Assembly (NCBI GenBank): GCA_964617665.1
Contig: CAZUAH010000254.1
Span: 1-19,017, forward strand
Length of the DNA: 19,017 nt
Source of the DNA: JADHUC01 sp964617665
GTDB lineage: Bacteria; Planctomycetota; Planctomycetia; Pirellulales; Pirellulaceae
Reading direction: 5' to 3'
Below are positions 7,613 to 15,592 of this stretch, piece after piece. How positions within the stretch are numbered: the stretch's first letter is position 1; each line of letters starts with the position of its first letter. The notes under the pieces are model-generated. The model saw only the letters and a list, made by a program, of their open reading frames with translations, made no database searches and was not told the DNA's origin. The position numbers and the translations under genes were made by a program.

Positions 7613-10600
7613 GTGAAGAGGGTTGGAGTCTTGTTGATGACGGCCTTCCTAGCGACACTTCTGGCCCCTACTGCCGTTGCCCAGATCCTCGCTCCCACCG
7701 CGGCCGTGGCCAACACTGAGTACGCTTCGTTGGTCGGGCCGCGGCACCTGATCGACCCCGCACGTCTGAACAACTCCAACCGGCATATTCCTGTCGCGTG
7801 GGGAGGGAATTGGCTTGCCGACGACAGGTTGCCTACCCATGACAACTGGGTCTACGTCGACCTGGGCGCCCCCTGTGACCTCGACGAGATTCGCGTTTGG
7901 AACTACCACGAAGACGCCGGGCCGGGGATTCCGGAACTTAAGGGGCGCGGCGTTAAAGCCTGCTCCGTATGGGTCGCCCCCGACGGCGCCGCTCTGCCGG
8001 AAACCGGGAAGCCGACCGGTGAGGGTACGGCCGCGTTTACCACGGCCATGGGTTGGACCCAAGTTTGGGCCGGTGAGCTTGTTGCGGGGCCGTCCACGGT
8101 CGCCCAGGTGGCCGATATTGGCCCGACCAGCGTGTTCGACGCAACCGGGCAGACCGGCATCCGGTATGTGGGCATCGACATCGGTAGCCGTTGGGGGCGA
8201 GATCCGTACACCAACCACGCGCCGGGGCTGTCGTACATCCAGGTGACGGGCAAGAGCCCCATCGCGACCGACCCGGTTCCCGCGAACCGACGGACAATCG
8301 CCCAAGACGCCTTAGTCCTGTCCTGGACGAAGCCTGGTTCATTTTCGCCATCCGGTTACGAAGTGTACTTGGGCCGCGATCGCCGCAAGGTCGCCGTTGG
8401 AGATGCGTCACTGAACGTGACCAAGTCTGACGCCGATGGTGAAACCACGAACTCGCAATTCACGCTTATCTCGGCCCTGGTCGACGGCGCGAAGTACTTC
8501 TGGCGCGTGGACCCAATCATCGATGGCAAAGCGATCCCGGGACGCACGTGGTCTTTCCGAACGAGGATTCGGCCGGAAAGCCTCGGGATTGACGAGATCG
8601 TATTCGTTAAGCGGAAGCCCTATTCTTCCGATCACAACTATTCCGTGGTGCATAACGGGACCAGTGCCGACCGATTCCTGGCCGAAAACGGAATCTACAT
8701 CTACGATCTACGGACGAACCGGGCGCGGCCCGTCGTCACCGCCGCGGACATGCCGGGCGAAACGGGGCTGATCGGCAAGTTCAGTCTCTCCTTCGACGCC
8801 AAGCGGGTCGTCTTCGATCACCGGCAAGATGTCTCGTCGGGATTCCGAATCTGGGAAGTGAATACTGACGGGACCGGTCTGCGGCAGCTGACGTTCCCGC
8901 CGGCGGACGAGATGGCCAAGGTTGCCCGTTACGGCAATACCGGTTTTCACACGGATGACATGCACCCTTGTTACCTGCCGGATGGCGGGATCGCGTTCAC
9001 TTCCTCGCGTTGCGAGCACGGCATCCTCTGTTTCACGCAGCCTAACGTAGTGACGGTTGTCCTCCACCGCATGGACGCCGATGGCGGCAATTTAACGCAA
9101 CTGACGCAAAGTCCCGTCAGCGAGTTCAGCCCCGCCGTTCTCGACGACGGCCGAATCCTCTATCACCGTTGGGAGTACGTCGATAAAGGCGCTCGGGTGG
9201 GAAAGACATTTTGGGCCATAAATCCCGACGGCTCGAAGAGCGAGGAGCTATTCGGGCTTTCCGATTCGGAGTACGCGACAGGCGCCTTCATGTACCCCCA
9301 GCCCGTTCCCGGCGACAAACCGCTGATCGTATGTGCCGTGGGGCCGCACTACCCGCAGGGAAACAGCGTGGGGCCAATCAAGCTCATCGATCTATCGAAA
9401 GACAATCGCACCTCGGCTCCCCTGACGAATCTCACCCCGGATGTCGACGTGGCGCCGAACCAAGGCGGCTGGCTCTTCGCCGGCAGCAACTCGCAGGTCG
9501 TCAACGACAACGGCATCGGCGGCCTGCTCTATACGCATCCCTACCCCTTCGGCGAAGGGCAGTTCCTGGTCTCGCACAAGGAGAACGCGGCGGACCATTA
9601 CATGGCCGCGGGCGCCTACGGGCTTTACGTGATCGACACGGCGAGCAACAAGGCGTTCATCTATGAAGACGAGGACGGCACGGTATCCTGCTGGCATCCC
9701 ACCCCGTTGTCTGCCCGAGAGGTACCGGAAGTGATCCATTCGTTCCGTTCCGCCGACCTGCAAGAGAGAGGCGAGGCTCTGTGCGTTGTCACGAACGTCT
9801 ATGAAGGCATGGAGGGAGTCGAGCGCGGTTCGATCAAGTATTTGCGGATCAACGAGGCGGTCCCCCAGTACTGGGACACCAAGCGCAAGTGGAGCCCGAA
9901 CTATCATAGCGCGCAGTGGTCGGCGGCGTTGTGGCCCCGCGTGCAGTGGGGGATCGTGCCGGTCGAGGAAGACGGTTCCGCCCACTTCATCGTTCCGGCC
10001 GACCGAAATATCTTCTTCCAGGCCCTGGACGAAAACTACATGGAAGTCCAGCGGGAGCGGACCTACGTCAATTACCGGCCGGGCGAGACTCGAACCTGTA
10101 TCGGCTGCCACGAACGCTCCCGCAAGACGCCGGACCCCGTGGCCGGCGACACGCTGCTTGCACTAAAGCGTTCGCCAAGTACGCCGGGCTCGCAGCCCGG
10201 GGAAACCGATCCGCGGCAGGTGATTCACTATCCGTCCGACATCCAGCCGATCTTCGACGTCAAATGCGTCTCGTGCCATGGTGCTTCGGCACCGGACGCC
10301 GACTTGAGCCTTGTCGGCACCGTTACGCCCCTCCACAACATTTCCTTCGAGCAATTACGCAACCGAGAATTGGCGGGGCCAATCGTCGCCGAATTCGTAC
10401 ATCACACCGGGGCCGACCATGCCAACCGAAACGGCGCATACTTGCCGCCCAAGAGCCTCGGTTCTCACACGAGTGCTTTGGTGTCGACGCTTCGCACCAC
10501 GGACGCCCGCGACCCGCACTATCAGTTGTTGTCGCAGGCCGAGTTGCTGAAGATCATTCGCTGGGTGGACACCAATTATCAGTTCTACGGCACCTACTAC

Positions 10601-10699
10601 GGCCGGCATCACGGAGCCCACCAGGCCCATCCCGATTTCCGGCAAGCGCCGACGTTCGACGAGGCGATCAGCCCTCGGGCGCCAGATTGGCACAACTAA
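7613..10699 (+). CDS. HzsA-related dihaem protein with discoidin-like and Fn3-like N-terminal domains
   Basis: A protein of 1028 residues if it starts at the GTG at 7613, which has AGGGGAA 5 nt upstream and opens a clean Sec signal (KRVGVLLMTAFLATLLAPTAVAQ). In-frame ATGs at 7556 and 7574 are alternatives. Residues about 25-212 resemble an F5/8-type C (discoidin) carbohydrate-binding fold (NWVYVDLGAPCDLDEIRVW). About 215-320 is Fn3-like (LVLSWTKPG...YEVYLG...YFWRVD). About 325-780 is a propeller with PD40-like repeats (IWEVNTDGTGLRQLT, RMDADGGNLTQLT). The C-terminal part has two c-type haem motifs, CIGCH (829-833) and CVSCH (885-889). The segment WPRVQWGIVPVEEDGSAHF to the first haem site resembles the alpha subunit of hydrazine synthase. 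No beta/gamma subunit genes are nearby, so hydrazine synthesis is not implied; an exported redox or electron-transfer role is inference. Confidence 0.82.
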   Translation: MKRVGVLLMTAFLATLLAPTAVAQILAPTAAVANTEYASLVGPRHLIDPARLNNSNRHIPVAWGGNWLADDRLPTHDNWVYVDLGAPCDLDEIRVWNYHEDAGPGIPELKGRGVKACSVWVAPDGAALPETGKPTGEGTAAFTTAMGWTQVWAGELVAGPSTVAQVADIGPTSVFDATGQTGIRYVGIDIGSRWGRDPYTNHAPGLSYIQVTGKSPIATDPVPANRRTIAQDALVLSWTKPGSFSPSGYEVYLGRDRRKVAVGDASLNVTKSDADGETTNSQFTLISALVDGAKYFWRVDPIIDGKAIPGRTWSFRTRIRPESLGIDEIVFVKRKPYSSDHNYSVVHNGTSADRFLAENGIYIYDLRTNRARPVVTAADMPGETGLIGKFSLSFDAKRVVFDHRQDVSSGFRIWEVNTDGTGLRQLTFPPADEMAKVARYGNTGFHTDDMHPCYLPDGGIAFTSSRCEHGILCFTQPNVVTVVLHRMDADGGNLTQLTQSPVSEFSPAVLDDGRILYHRWEYVDKGARVGKTFWAINPDGSKSEELFGLSDSEYATGAFMYPQPVPGDKPLIVCAVGPHYPQGNSVGPIKLIDLSKDNRTSAPLTNLTPDVDVAPNQGGWLFAGSNSQVVNDNGIGGLLYTHPYPFGEGQFLVSHKENAADHYMAAGAYGLYVIDTASNKAFIYEDEDGTVSCWHPTPLSAREVPEVIHSFRSADLQERGEALCVVTNVYEGMEGVERGSIKYLRINEAVPQYWDTKRKWSPNYHSAQWSAALWPRVQWGIVPVEEDGSAHFIVPADRNIFFQALDENYMEVQRERTYVNYRPGETRTCIGCHERSRKTPDPVAGDTLLALKRSPSTPGSQPGETDPRQVIHYPSDIQPIFDVKCVSCHGASAPDADLSLVGTVTPLHNISFEQLRNRELAGPIVAEFVHHTGADHANRNGAYLPPKSLGSHTSALVSTLRTTDARDPHYQLLSQAELLKIIRWVDTNYQFYGTYYGRHHGAHQAHPDFRQAPTFDEAISPRAPDWHN

Positions 10700-11149
10700 C
10701 GTCGCAAACCGACCGCCGCCGAGGTCAAGGAGGCCAAGCTGGTCTTCGACAAACTCCCCCACGGCAAACCTCGCACGTGGCCGGAAATCTACGCCCGGGA
10801 AACCGTCATCATGTCTCAGTGGCCCGACGCGCGGGAAATCAAGCTTCAGGCAATCCGCATCGGCCAGTTGGGCGTCACGGCGATGCCGAACGAGGTTTAC
10901 GGCAGCACGGGTTTGCGGGTCAAGGCTGAAAGTCCATTGAAGCCGACCTTCAACGTCTCGCTGGCCAACGGCTACGCCGGCTACCTGCCGCCGCCGGATC
11001 AACACAAGTTGGGCGGCTACACGACCTGGCGAGCCCGGTCCAGTTGCCTGGAAGAGGAAGCGGAGCCCAAGATCGTCGCCAAAATACTCGAACTGCTGAA
11101 CACGGTGGCCGACCGTCGAAGCGACCAGCCACTGATCCCCGCGCCCTAG
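10700..11149 (+). pseudogene. C-terminal remnant of a neutral/alkaline ceramidase-like protein
   Basis: Directly after the TAA of the HzsA-related gene, and in the same frame, 149 codons run to a TAG at 11147-11149. They read like the end of the planctomycete neutral/alkaline non-lysosomal ceramidase family: RRKPTAAEV, WPEIYARETV, LQAIRIGQLGVTAMPNEVY, PTFNVSLANGYAGYLP, HKLGGYTTWRARSSCLE. That family is usually 400 or more residues, so the N-terminal two thirds, including the catalytic region, are absent. No signal peptide is possible. The first in-frame ATG is at 10811 and has no good ribosome binding site. The codons look intact with no internal stop, so the truncation may be recent, or the fragment might be expressed by stop readthrough. 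Confidence 0.75.
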
Positions 11150-11179
11150 GATCGCGCGAAAAGCAGTTCTCACATTCTT

Positions 11180-11235
11180 AGCTACCGTCGCCAGACGGTG
11201 GATGGGCGATTCCCCACGGTCTGGCGACCGCAGCT
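11180..11235. terminator. Large imperfect hairpin between convergent genes
   Basis: Arms at 11180-11201 and 11214-11235 pair over 19 of 22 positions (core GTCGCCAGAC with GTCTGGCGAC) around a 12-nt loop. It lies between the end of the ceramidase remnant (plus) and the end of the sialidase-like gene (minus), where a bidirectional terminator would be expected. No clear U-tract follows, so it may instead be a dispersed palindromic repeat. The sequence resembles repeats I recall from planctomycete genomes. Confidence 0.55.
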
Positions 11236-11266
11236 ACGGTCGAAACACCGAAGCGGCAATTGCCGG

Positions 11267-12655
11267 CTACCGGAGGAGTTCCAGGGCTTCTCGGCCGGGC
11301 ATGCCAACGTCGACTCCAAGTGCCTTCGCCTGGGAGGTCACTGCGGTCACTTTGGCGTCCAACATCTTGTCGAAGTCACCCGCGGGAATGATGGCGCAGG
11401 CTTCGCCAAACCGCTCGAACGTATCGATGTTGAGGTAGCTGCAACCGGCCACTCCCTTTGAGCCTTTGACAATCAATAGGATGTGCCCCAGTTGGATCGA
11501 CTCGCGCGTTAAGCCGTTCCAAAACGGATCGTCGGAATGGGCTACTCGTTCTGAGTCTGCATCGCCCGGCGGCGGCACAGGCCACCTCTGGTGCAGGTTC
11601 TCCAATCGCACGCGGGGCTCGACCGTGAAGATCGCCTGCCGAATGCTGGAGGCCTTCCCCTCCTCGTAGTAGATGCAGAGGATCGAGCCGTCTTTCAGTT
11701 CCACGAGACCGGGATAGGCGCCCCCGACGGTGTCGATCTGATGCGGCCGGCCCCAACTGGCCCCGTCATCCACGGAGATGGTGACCGCGGTGCCGGGATG
11801 CCGGTGCGCCACCAATAGAACGTTCTTCGACGTTATCATGACCGTGGGCGCGTCGCCGCGGTGGGGCAACTGAGTTGCCTTGCTCCAGGTACGACCCTCG
11901 TCGTCGGAGTACGCCTGGTGCATGCCGGGGCGCATCAGAATGATCAGCCGCCCGTCGGAGACGCGCGCAATGGACGCTTCGCAGAAGCCGTAGGAGAACA
12001 CCAGGGACGCCTCGGGGTCCACCGGAGAGTGCCGCGTCCAGGTGTGGCCGAAGTCTTCGGAATGGACGACCGACGTGACGTAGTGACCGGCCACTTCTTC
12101 ATAGTAGATCGGCAGCACGACGTGCGGTCCTTTCAGTTGGGCCACCGGCCCGGATACGAAGATACGGCGGCCGATGCCGGCCGTGTCCTGATAGGGCGTC
12201 GTGACGACCTCAGGATCGCCCCAGGTCTTGCCGCCGTCGGCGGACCGGACAACGTACGTCTCCGCCCTCCGCTTCCGCTTGCCGTCCTCGGTGTAGTAGA
12301 CGCTGTCGAAGAAGGACGCGAGCAGATCGCCGTTGGCGAGTTGGGTCACGTGGGGGTCCCGGTCGTCCTCGGGTGTGTCCACGACCAGGATGGGATCACT
12401 CCACGTTTTGCCTTCGTCGGACGAGCGGAGCCCATAGACCGCGCCTCCTCGCGGCAGATCGTCGCGCGGGTTGGAAACATGGCCATACCCGGCGTAGAAG
12501 ACCACGTACAAGTCCCCGTTGGCCATCCGGCACACGTCAGGGAATGCCTCGTAGTTGCCCCAAGGGCCCTCGCTGGTAATCGTGCGAAACGTTTGGCCCG
12601 AAGCCATGCCGCAAAATCCTAACGCCAGTAAGCCGAACGACAGCAGGTTCTTCAT
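11267..12655 (-). CDS. Sialidase-like Asp-box propeller with C-terminal DUF1805-type domain
   Basis: A 462-residue exported protein. A Sec signal (MKNLLSFGLLALGFCGMASGQ) leads into a sialidase/BNR-type propeller with five Asp boxes: SSDEGKTW (78-85), SADGGKTW (138-145), SEDFGHTW (199-206), SDDEGRTW (250-257) and SVDDGASW (294-301). The usual FRIP motif near the N-terminus is replaced by AFPD (37-40), so true sialidase activity is uncertain. Residues about 379-462 (GLTRESIQLGHILLIVKGSK...VGMPGREALELLR) match my memory of DUF1805 (YunC-type), normally a separate small protein of unknown function. The start at 12655 has GGGAGGG about 8 nt upstream; the frame is open to 12988, but that extension runs through a repeat. 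It is convergent with the ceramidase remnant and divergent from the kelch gene. Confidence 0.85.
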   Translation of the reverse strand: MKNLLSFGLLALGFCGMASGQTFRTITSEGPWGNYEAFPDVCRMANGDLYVVFYAGYGHVSNPRDDLPRGGAVYGLRSSDEGKTWSDPILVVDTPEDDRDPHVTQLANGDLLASFFDSVYYTEDGKRKRRAETYVVRSADGGKTWGDPEVVTTPYQDTAGIGRRIFVSGPVAQLKGPHVVLPIYYEEVAGHYVTSVVHSEDFGHTWTRHSPVDPEASLVFSYGFCEASIARVSDGRLIILMRPGMHQAYSDDEGRTWSKATQLPHRGDAPTVMITSKNVLLVAHRHPGTAVTISVDDGASWGRPHQIDTVGGAYPGLVELKDGSILCIYYEEGKASSIRQAIFTVEPRVRLENLHQRWPVPPPGDADSERVAHSDDPFWNGLTRESIQLGHILLIVKGSKGVAGCSYLNIDTFERFGEACAIIPAGDFDKMLDAKVTAVTSQAKALGVDVGMPGREALELLR

Positions 12656-12724
12656 CGCACCACCCTCCCAGGAGTTGCGCCGGTTCACCGGCAGGTATTC
12701 CGAACGTTGGAATCCACGGTTTTC

Positions 12725-12795
12725 GGGAGGGCGAGGCTCCGGCCGAGCCGCGTGGCGGTTCCAGAAGACCGGCTCAGCAGGAGCTTCGCCCTCCC
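12725..12795. repeat. Dispersed palindromic repeat (GGGAGGGCGA...TCGCCCTCCC type)
   Basis: Arms at 12725-12749 and 12771-12795 pair over 22 of 25 positions around a 21-nt loop. On the minus strand the arm reads as the peptide WEGEAPAEP, which I recall as a frequent spurious annotation in planctomycete genomes. It lies 70 bp upstream of the sialidase-like gene. It probably belongs to a REP-like family; function unknown. Confidence 0.7.
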
Positions 12796-12996
12796 AATTC
12801 CCGGACACCTTCAGACAAATGATAAATGACAACAAATCTGATTGCCACCGATAGGTTTCCCGCCCGCGTAGTCCAATCGAAGGTGATCCGCAAGAAAAGG
12901 AAGATTCTTGCTCGAACCGAAGATATGCTGTTCTGAAGGGGTTGCGTTCTGGCCAAGCGGGCGCGTCGTGAATCAGAGCGACGCGCATTGAGCAAT
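12796..12996. other. Intergenic stretch without recognisable features
   Basis: About 200 bp between the two repeats. It should hold the promoter of the sialidase-like gene (minus) and perhaps that of the kelch gene (plus), but I see no convincing promoter pair, RNA or protein signal. Confidence 0.4.
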
Positions 12997-13134
12997 CTCA
13001 GAACGTGTTTTGAAATGTGAGCCGTAGGCGCTAGCCTCGGGCGTAGTCGCGTTAAACGTTGGGGGAATGAAGCCCGCGGCTAGCGCCGTCGGCTCACGAG
13101 ATGGATGATTGCCCATTTCAAAACACGTTCTCAG
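12997..13134. repeat. Nested inverted-repeat element (MITE/REP-like), 138 bp
   Basis: The outer arms at 12997-13017 and 13114-13134 match over 20 of 21 positions (AGAACGTGTTTTGAAATG core). The inner arms at 13018-13042 and 13072-13096 match over 22 of 25 positions (GGCGCTAGCC core). The centre carries AACGTT. No open frame is inside. Terminal inverted repeats around an inner palindrome suggest a small non-autonomous mobile element. A target-site duplication is not clear. It ends 4 bp before the ribosome binding site of the kelch gene. Confidence 0.7.
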
Positions 13135-13138
13135 TATG

Positions 13139-13144
13139 AGGAGG
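13139..13144 (+). promoter_or_regulatory. Ribosome binding site of the kelch gene
   Basis: AGGAGG lies only 1 nt before the ATG at 13146 but 7 nt before the ATG at 13152. The second ATG is therefore the better start. Confidence 0.75.
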
Positions 13145-13151
13145 CATGCAG

Positions 13152-14152
13152 ATGCAATGGCGGTGTGGTGTTTTGGGATTGATTCTGATTGGAGTGGTTG
13201 CGGCCACGAGTGAAGCAAGACAAGGTCCGGACTGGGTGTGCGTGAACGAGAAGGCGGACTGGCAGGCGCGCGATTCGCAAGGCGAGTTCGTGTATGACAA
13301 CCACCTGTGGGTTCTGGGCGGATGGTACACACCGAAAACACCCAATCCTCGCGATGTCTGGAAGTCGCCGGATGGCAAGCAGTGGACCTGTACGGTCGAG
13401 GTGGCGCCGTGGGAGCACAGCGATCTGTCGGTTTCATTGGTTTTCAAGAACAAGATGTGGTTCATGGGCGGACGCAAGCTGCCGGGGGCAGAAAACAGCA
13501 ACAAGGTCTGGTCGTCGACCGACGGCGCGAAATGGACCCTTGAGACGGGCGATCCCGGCTGGTGCGCGCGGGTGGCGCCTTCGTTCGCCGTCTTCCGGGA
13601 CAGGATGTGGGTCCTCGGCGGCACGGAGAACTTCTACGATCACAGCGACGCGATGATCAAGAACGACGTCTGGTCCTCGGGCGACGGCAGGAGTGGCGGT
13701 TGGAGGCCGAGCACGCCGCCTGGTCGAAACGGGCACATGCGCAGGCCGTCGTATTTGACGACAAGCTGTGGATCATGGGCGGTGGGCGTTGGCACCCGGA
13801 ACACGTCGCGGTCAACGACGTGTGGTGCTCGGAGGACGGCGTGAACTGGACGCTGATTACCGACGCAGCCCCGTGGCAGCCGCGGTTGTGGTTCTCGGCG
13901 GTTGTCTACCGCGACCGGATGTGGGTGCTCGGGGGGTGGTCAAAGGAACACGATAACTTCGGGGACGTCTGGTACTCCAGCGACGGCAAGAATTGGACGG
14001 AACTCAAGTCCGACGTGATCTGGAAGAGCCGCCACGAACATTCGGCGTACGTATTCAAGGACAAGATCTGGGTTGCCGGGGGCCATGCACGCCCGTTGAA
14101 CAGCGAGGTGTGGAATATCGAGATTCCGCAGGAGTGGTTCGGGCAAGAGTGA
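13152..14152 (+). pseudogene. Secreted kelch-repeat propeller protein, interrupted by a -1 frameshift
   Basis: The start at 13152 follows AGGAGG with 7-nt spacing and gives a Sec signal (MQWRCGVLGLILIGVVAATSEA). Six kelch-like motifs follow, each a WVLGGW-type strand then a DVWxSxDGxxW strand: NHLWVLGGW, NKMWFMGGR, DRMWVLGGT, DKLWIMGGG, DRMWVLGGW and DKIWVAGGH, enough for one six-bladed propeller. At about 13689 the reading shifts: the first frame gives DGRSGGWR, while the next frame continues the repeat as EWRLEAEHAAW. Restoring one A (GGCAGGAG to GGCAAGGAG) would give DGKEWRLE and a 333-residue protein ending at the TGA at 14150-14152. The rest of both halves is intact, so this may be a recent mutation or a sequencing error. 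The role is presumably extracellular binding. Confidence 0.8.
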
Positions 14153-14272
14153 GTTGACTCGTCACGTTGATTCGAGCGAAGTGCGGCGTTATTCTGGACG
14201 GAAGTTTCGCATCCAAGCCGGCTGCTGCGAAGCAATCCCAACGCTCAATTCACGTACCAGGAGAATGCCCAA

Positions 14273-15475
14273 ATGATCAATCGACGTGAAGTCGTCCAAG
14301 GAATTGGAGCAGGAATCGCTGCTGCGAGTTTGGCTCCCTCCAGTTTGTTTGCCAATACGGCCGACCGTGGTAAAGTCAAAGTCGGCGTTATTGGCCACAC
14401 TGGCCGCGGAAACTACGGCCACGGTCTCGACGTCTGCTGGCGGGCGATGGAGGACGAAGCGGAGATCGTCGGTGTGGCCGATGCCGACGACGCGGGACGG
14501 GCCGCGGCCAAAACCCGCCTGCGCGCCCCGAAAGCCTTCGCAGATTACTTGCAGTTGCTGGACGAGACGAAACCCGACATCGTGTCCATCTGCTCGCGGC
14601 ATCCCGATCAGCATCGCGACATGTTTCTCGCCGCCGCGGAGCGGGGGATCCACGCATACATGGAAAAGCCCATGTGCCGGACGCCCGCAGAGGCGGACGA
14701 CATGGTTGCCGCTTGCGAAAAGCACAACGTCAAGCTGGCCGTTGGCCACATCACCCGCAACAGCCCGAGACTGTATGTCGTGCTAGGTCTGATTCGCGAC
14801 GGAGCGATCGGCGACGTGCTAGAGCTGCGGGGGCGCGGCAAAGAAGACGCTCGCCGCGGCGGCGGCGAGGATCTCTGGGTGCTCGGCAGCCACATCATGA
14901 ATCTGATTCACGCGATCGGCGGCGATCCGAACTGGTGTTTCGCCGCCATGGAGCAGGACGGCCATCCCGTGACCAAAGCCGACGTGGCGCCGGGGAACGA
15001 AGGTCTCGGGCCGCTCGCCGGGGACACCGTTCACGCCGTCTACGGTCTGGACGGGGGCCGCACGGCGACTTTCGATTCGGTGCGCGGCGCCGGCACGGGT
15101 AGACCTTCGCGGTTCGGCCTGCAAATCTTGGGTTCGCGCGGCATCATCGAGATCCTGACCGGCTACCTGCCCCAAGTTTGGATCTTGCAGGACCAAGCCT
15201 GGTCGCCCGGCCGCAGCGGCAAGAAGTGGCAGCCTGTTTCCAGCGCCGGCATCGGCCAACCCGAGCCGATCCAGGGCGACGCCCGTCTGCTGGGCAACGT
15301 CGTCGCTTGCCGCGACCTGATCCAGGCGATCCGTGATGACCGTCAGCCCGTGTGCGATGTCTATCAAGGCCGTTGCACGGTAGAGATGGTCAACGCGGTA
15401 TTTGACTCGCACCGGACCGGCGGGCCAGTGCAGTTTCCGCTGAAGACGCGCGAAAACGCGTTGGGGTTGTTGTGA
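14273..15475 (+). CDS. Tat-exported Gfo/Idh/MocA-family oxidoreductase (second copy)
   Basis: A 400-residue NAD(P)-dependent dehydrogenase-like protein. The N-terminus INRREVVQGIGAGIAAASLAPSSLFA is a probable twin-arginine signal. The nucleotide-binding turn is VGVIGHTGRGNYG (37-49), with HT in place of the usual xG after the first Gly. VGVADADD (67-73) follows, and the EKP motif is in AYMEKPMCRTPAEAD (128-142). A conserved-looking GSHIMNLIHAIGG lies in the C-terminal half. An AGGAG lies about 10 nt before the ATG at 14273. It is clearly a different subfamily from the 481-residue copy at 5716-7161, being shorter and lacking the WHWFWETGNGD segment. It lies 120 bp after the kelch gene and 117 bp before the threonine aldolase, possibly cotranscribed. 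The substrate is unknown. Confidence 0.93.
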   Translation: MINRREVVQGIGAGIAAASLAPSSLFANTADRGKVKVGVIGHTGRGNYGHGLDVCWRAMEDEAEIVGVADADDAGRAAAKTRLRAPKAFADYLQLLDETKPDIVSICSRHPDQHRDMFLAAAERGIHAYMEKPMCRTPAEADDMVAACEKHNVKLAVGHITRNSPRLYVVLGLIRDGAIGDVLELRGRGKEDARRGGGEDLWVLGSHIMNLIHAIGGDPNWCFAAMEQDGHPVTKADVAPGNEGLGPLAGDTVHAVYGLDGGRTATFDSVRGAGTGRPSRFGLQILGSRGIIEILTGYLPQVWILQDQAWSPGRSGKKWQPVSSAGIGQPEPIQGDARLLGNVVACRDLIQAIRDDRQPVCDVYQGRCTVEMVNAVFDSHRTGGPVQFPLKTRENALGLL

Positions 15476-15592
15476 AGCGACCCGGCCGAACAAACAATGA
15501 TCCAACTCAGAGGGGCATTCAGGAACGGTTCAGAATCAAACAAGATCCATATCGGCCCCGGTACAAATTCGGCGTAGGCGTCCTAGAAGGCC

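Noticed and set aside
9392..10111. 239-codon minus-strand open frame opposite the HzsA-related gene
   Set aside because: Antisense shadow of a well-supported gene; no recognisable protein features.
10355..11173. 272-codon minus-strand open frame over the ceramidase remnant
   Set aside because: It is antisense to clear ceramidase-family coding sequence and lacks motifs.
12656..12988. N-terminal extension of the sialidase-like gene
   Set aside because: The extra codons run through the palindromic repeat, and a signal peptide with a good ribosome binding site starts at 12655.
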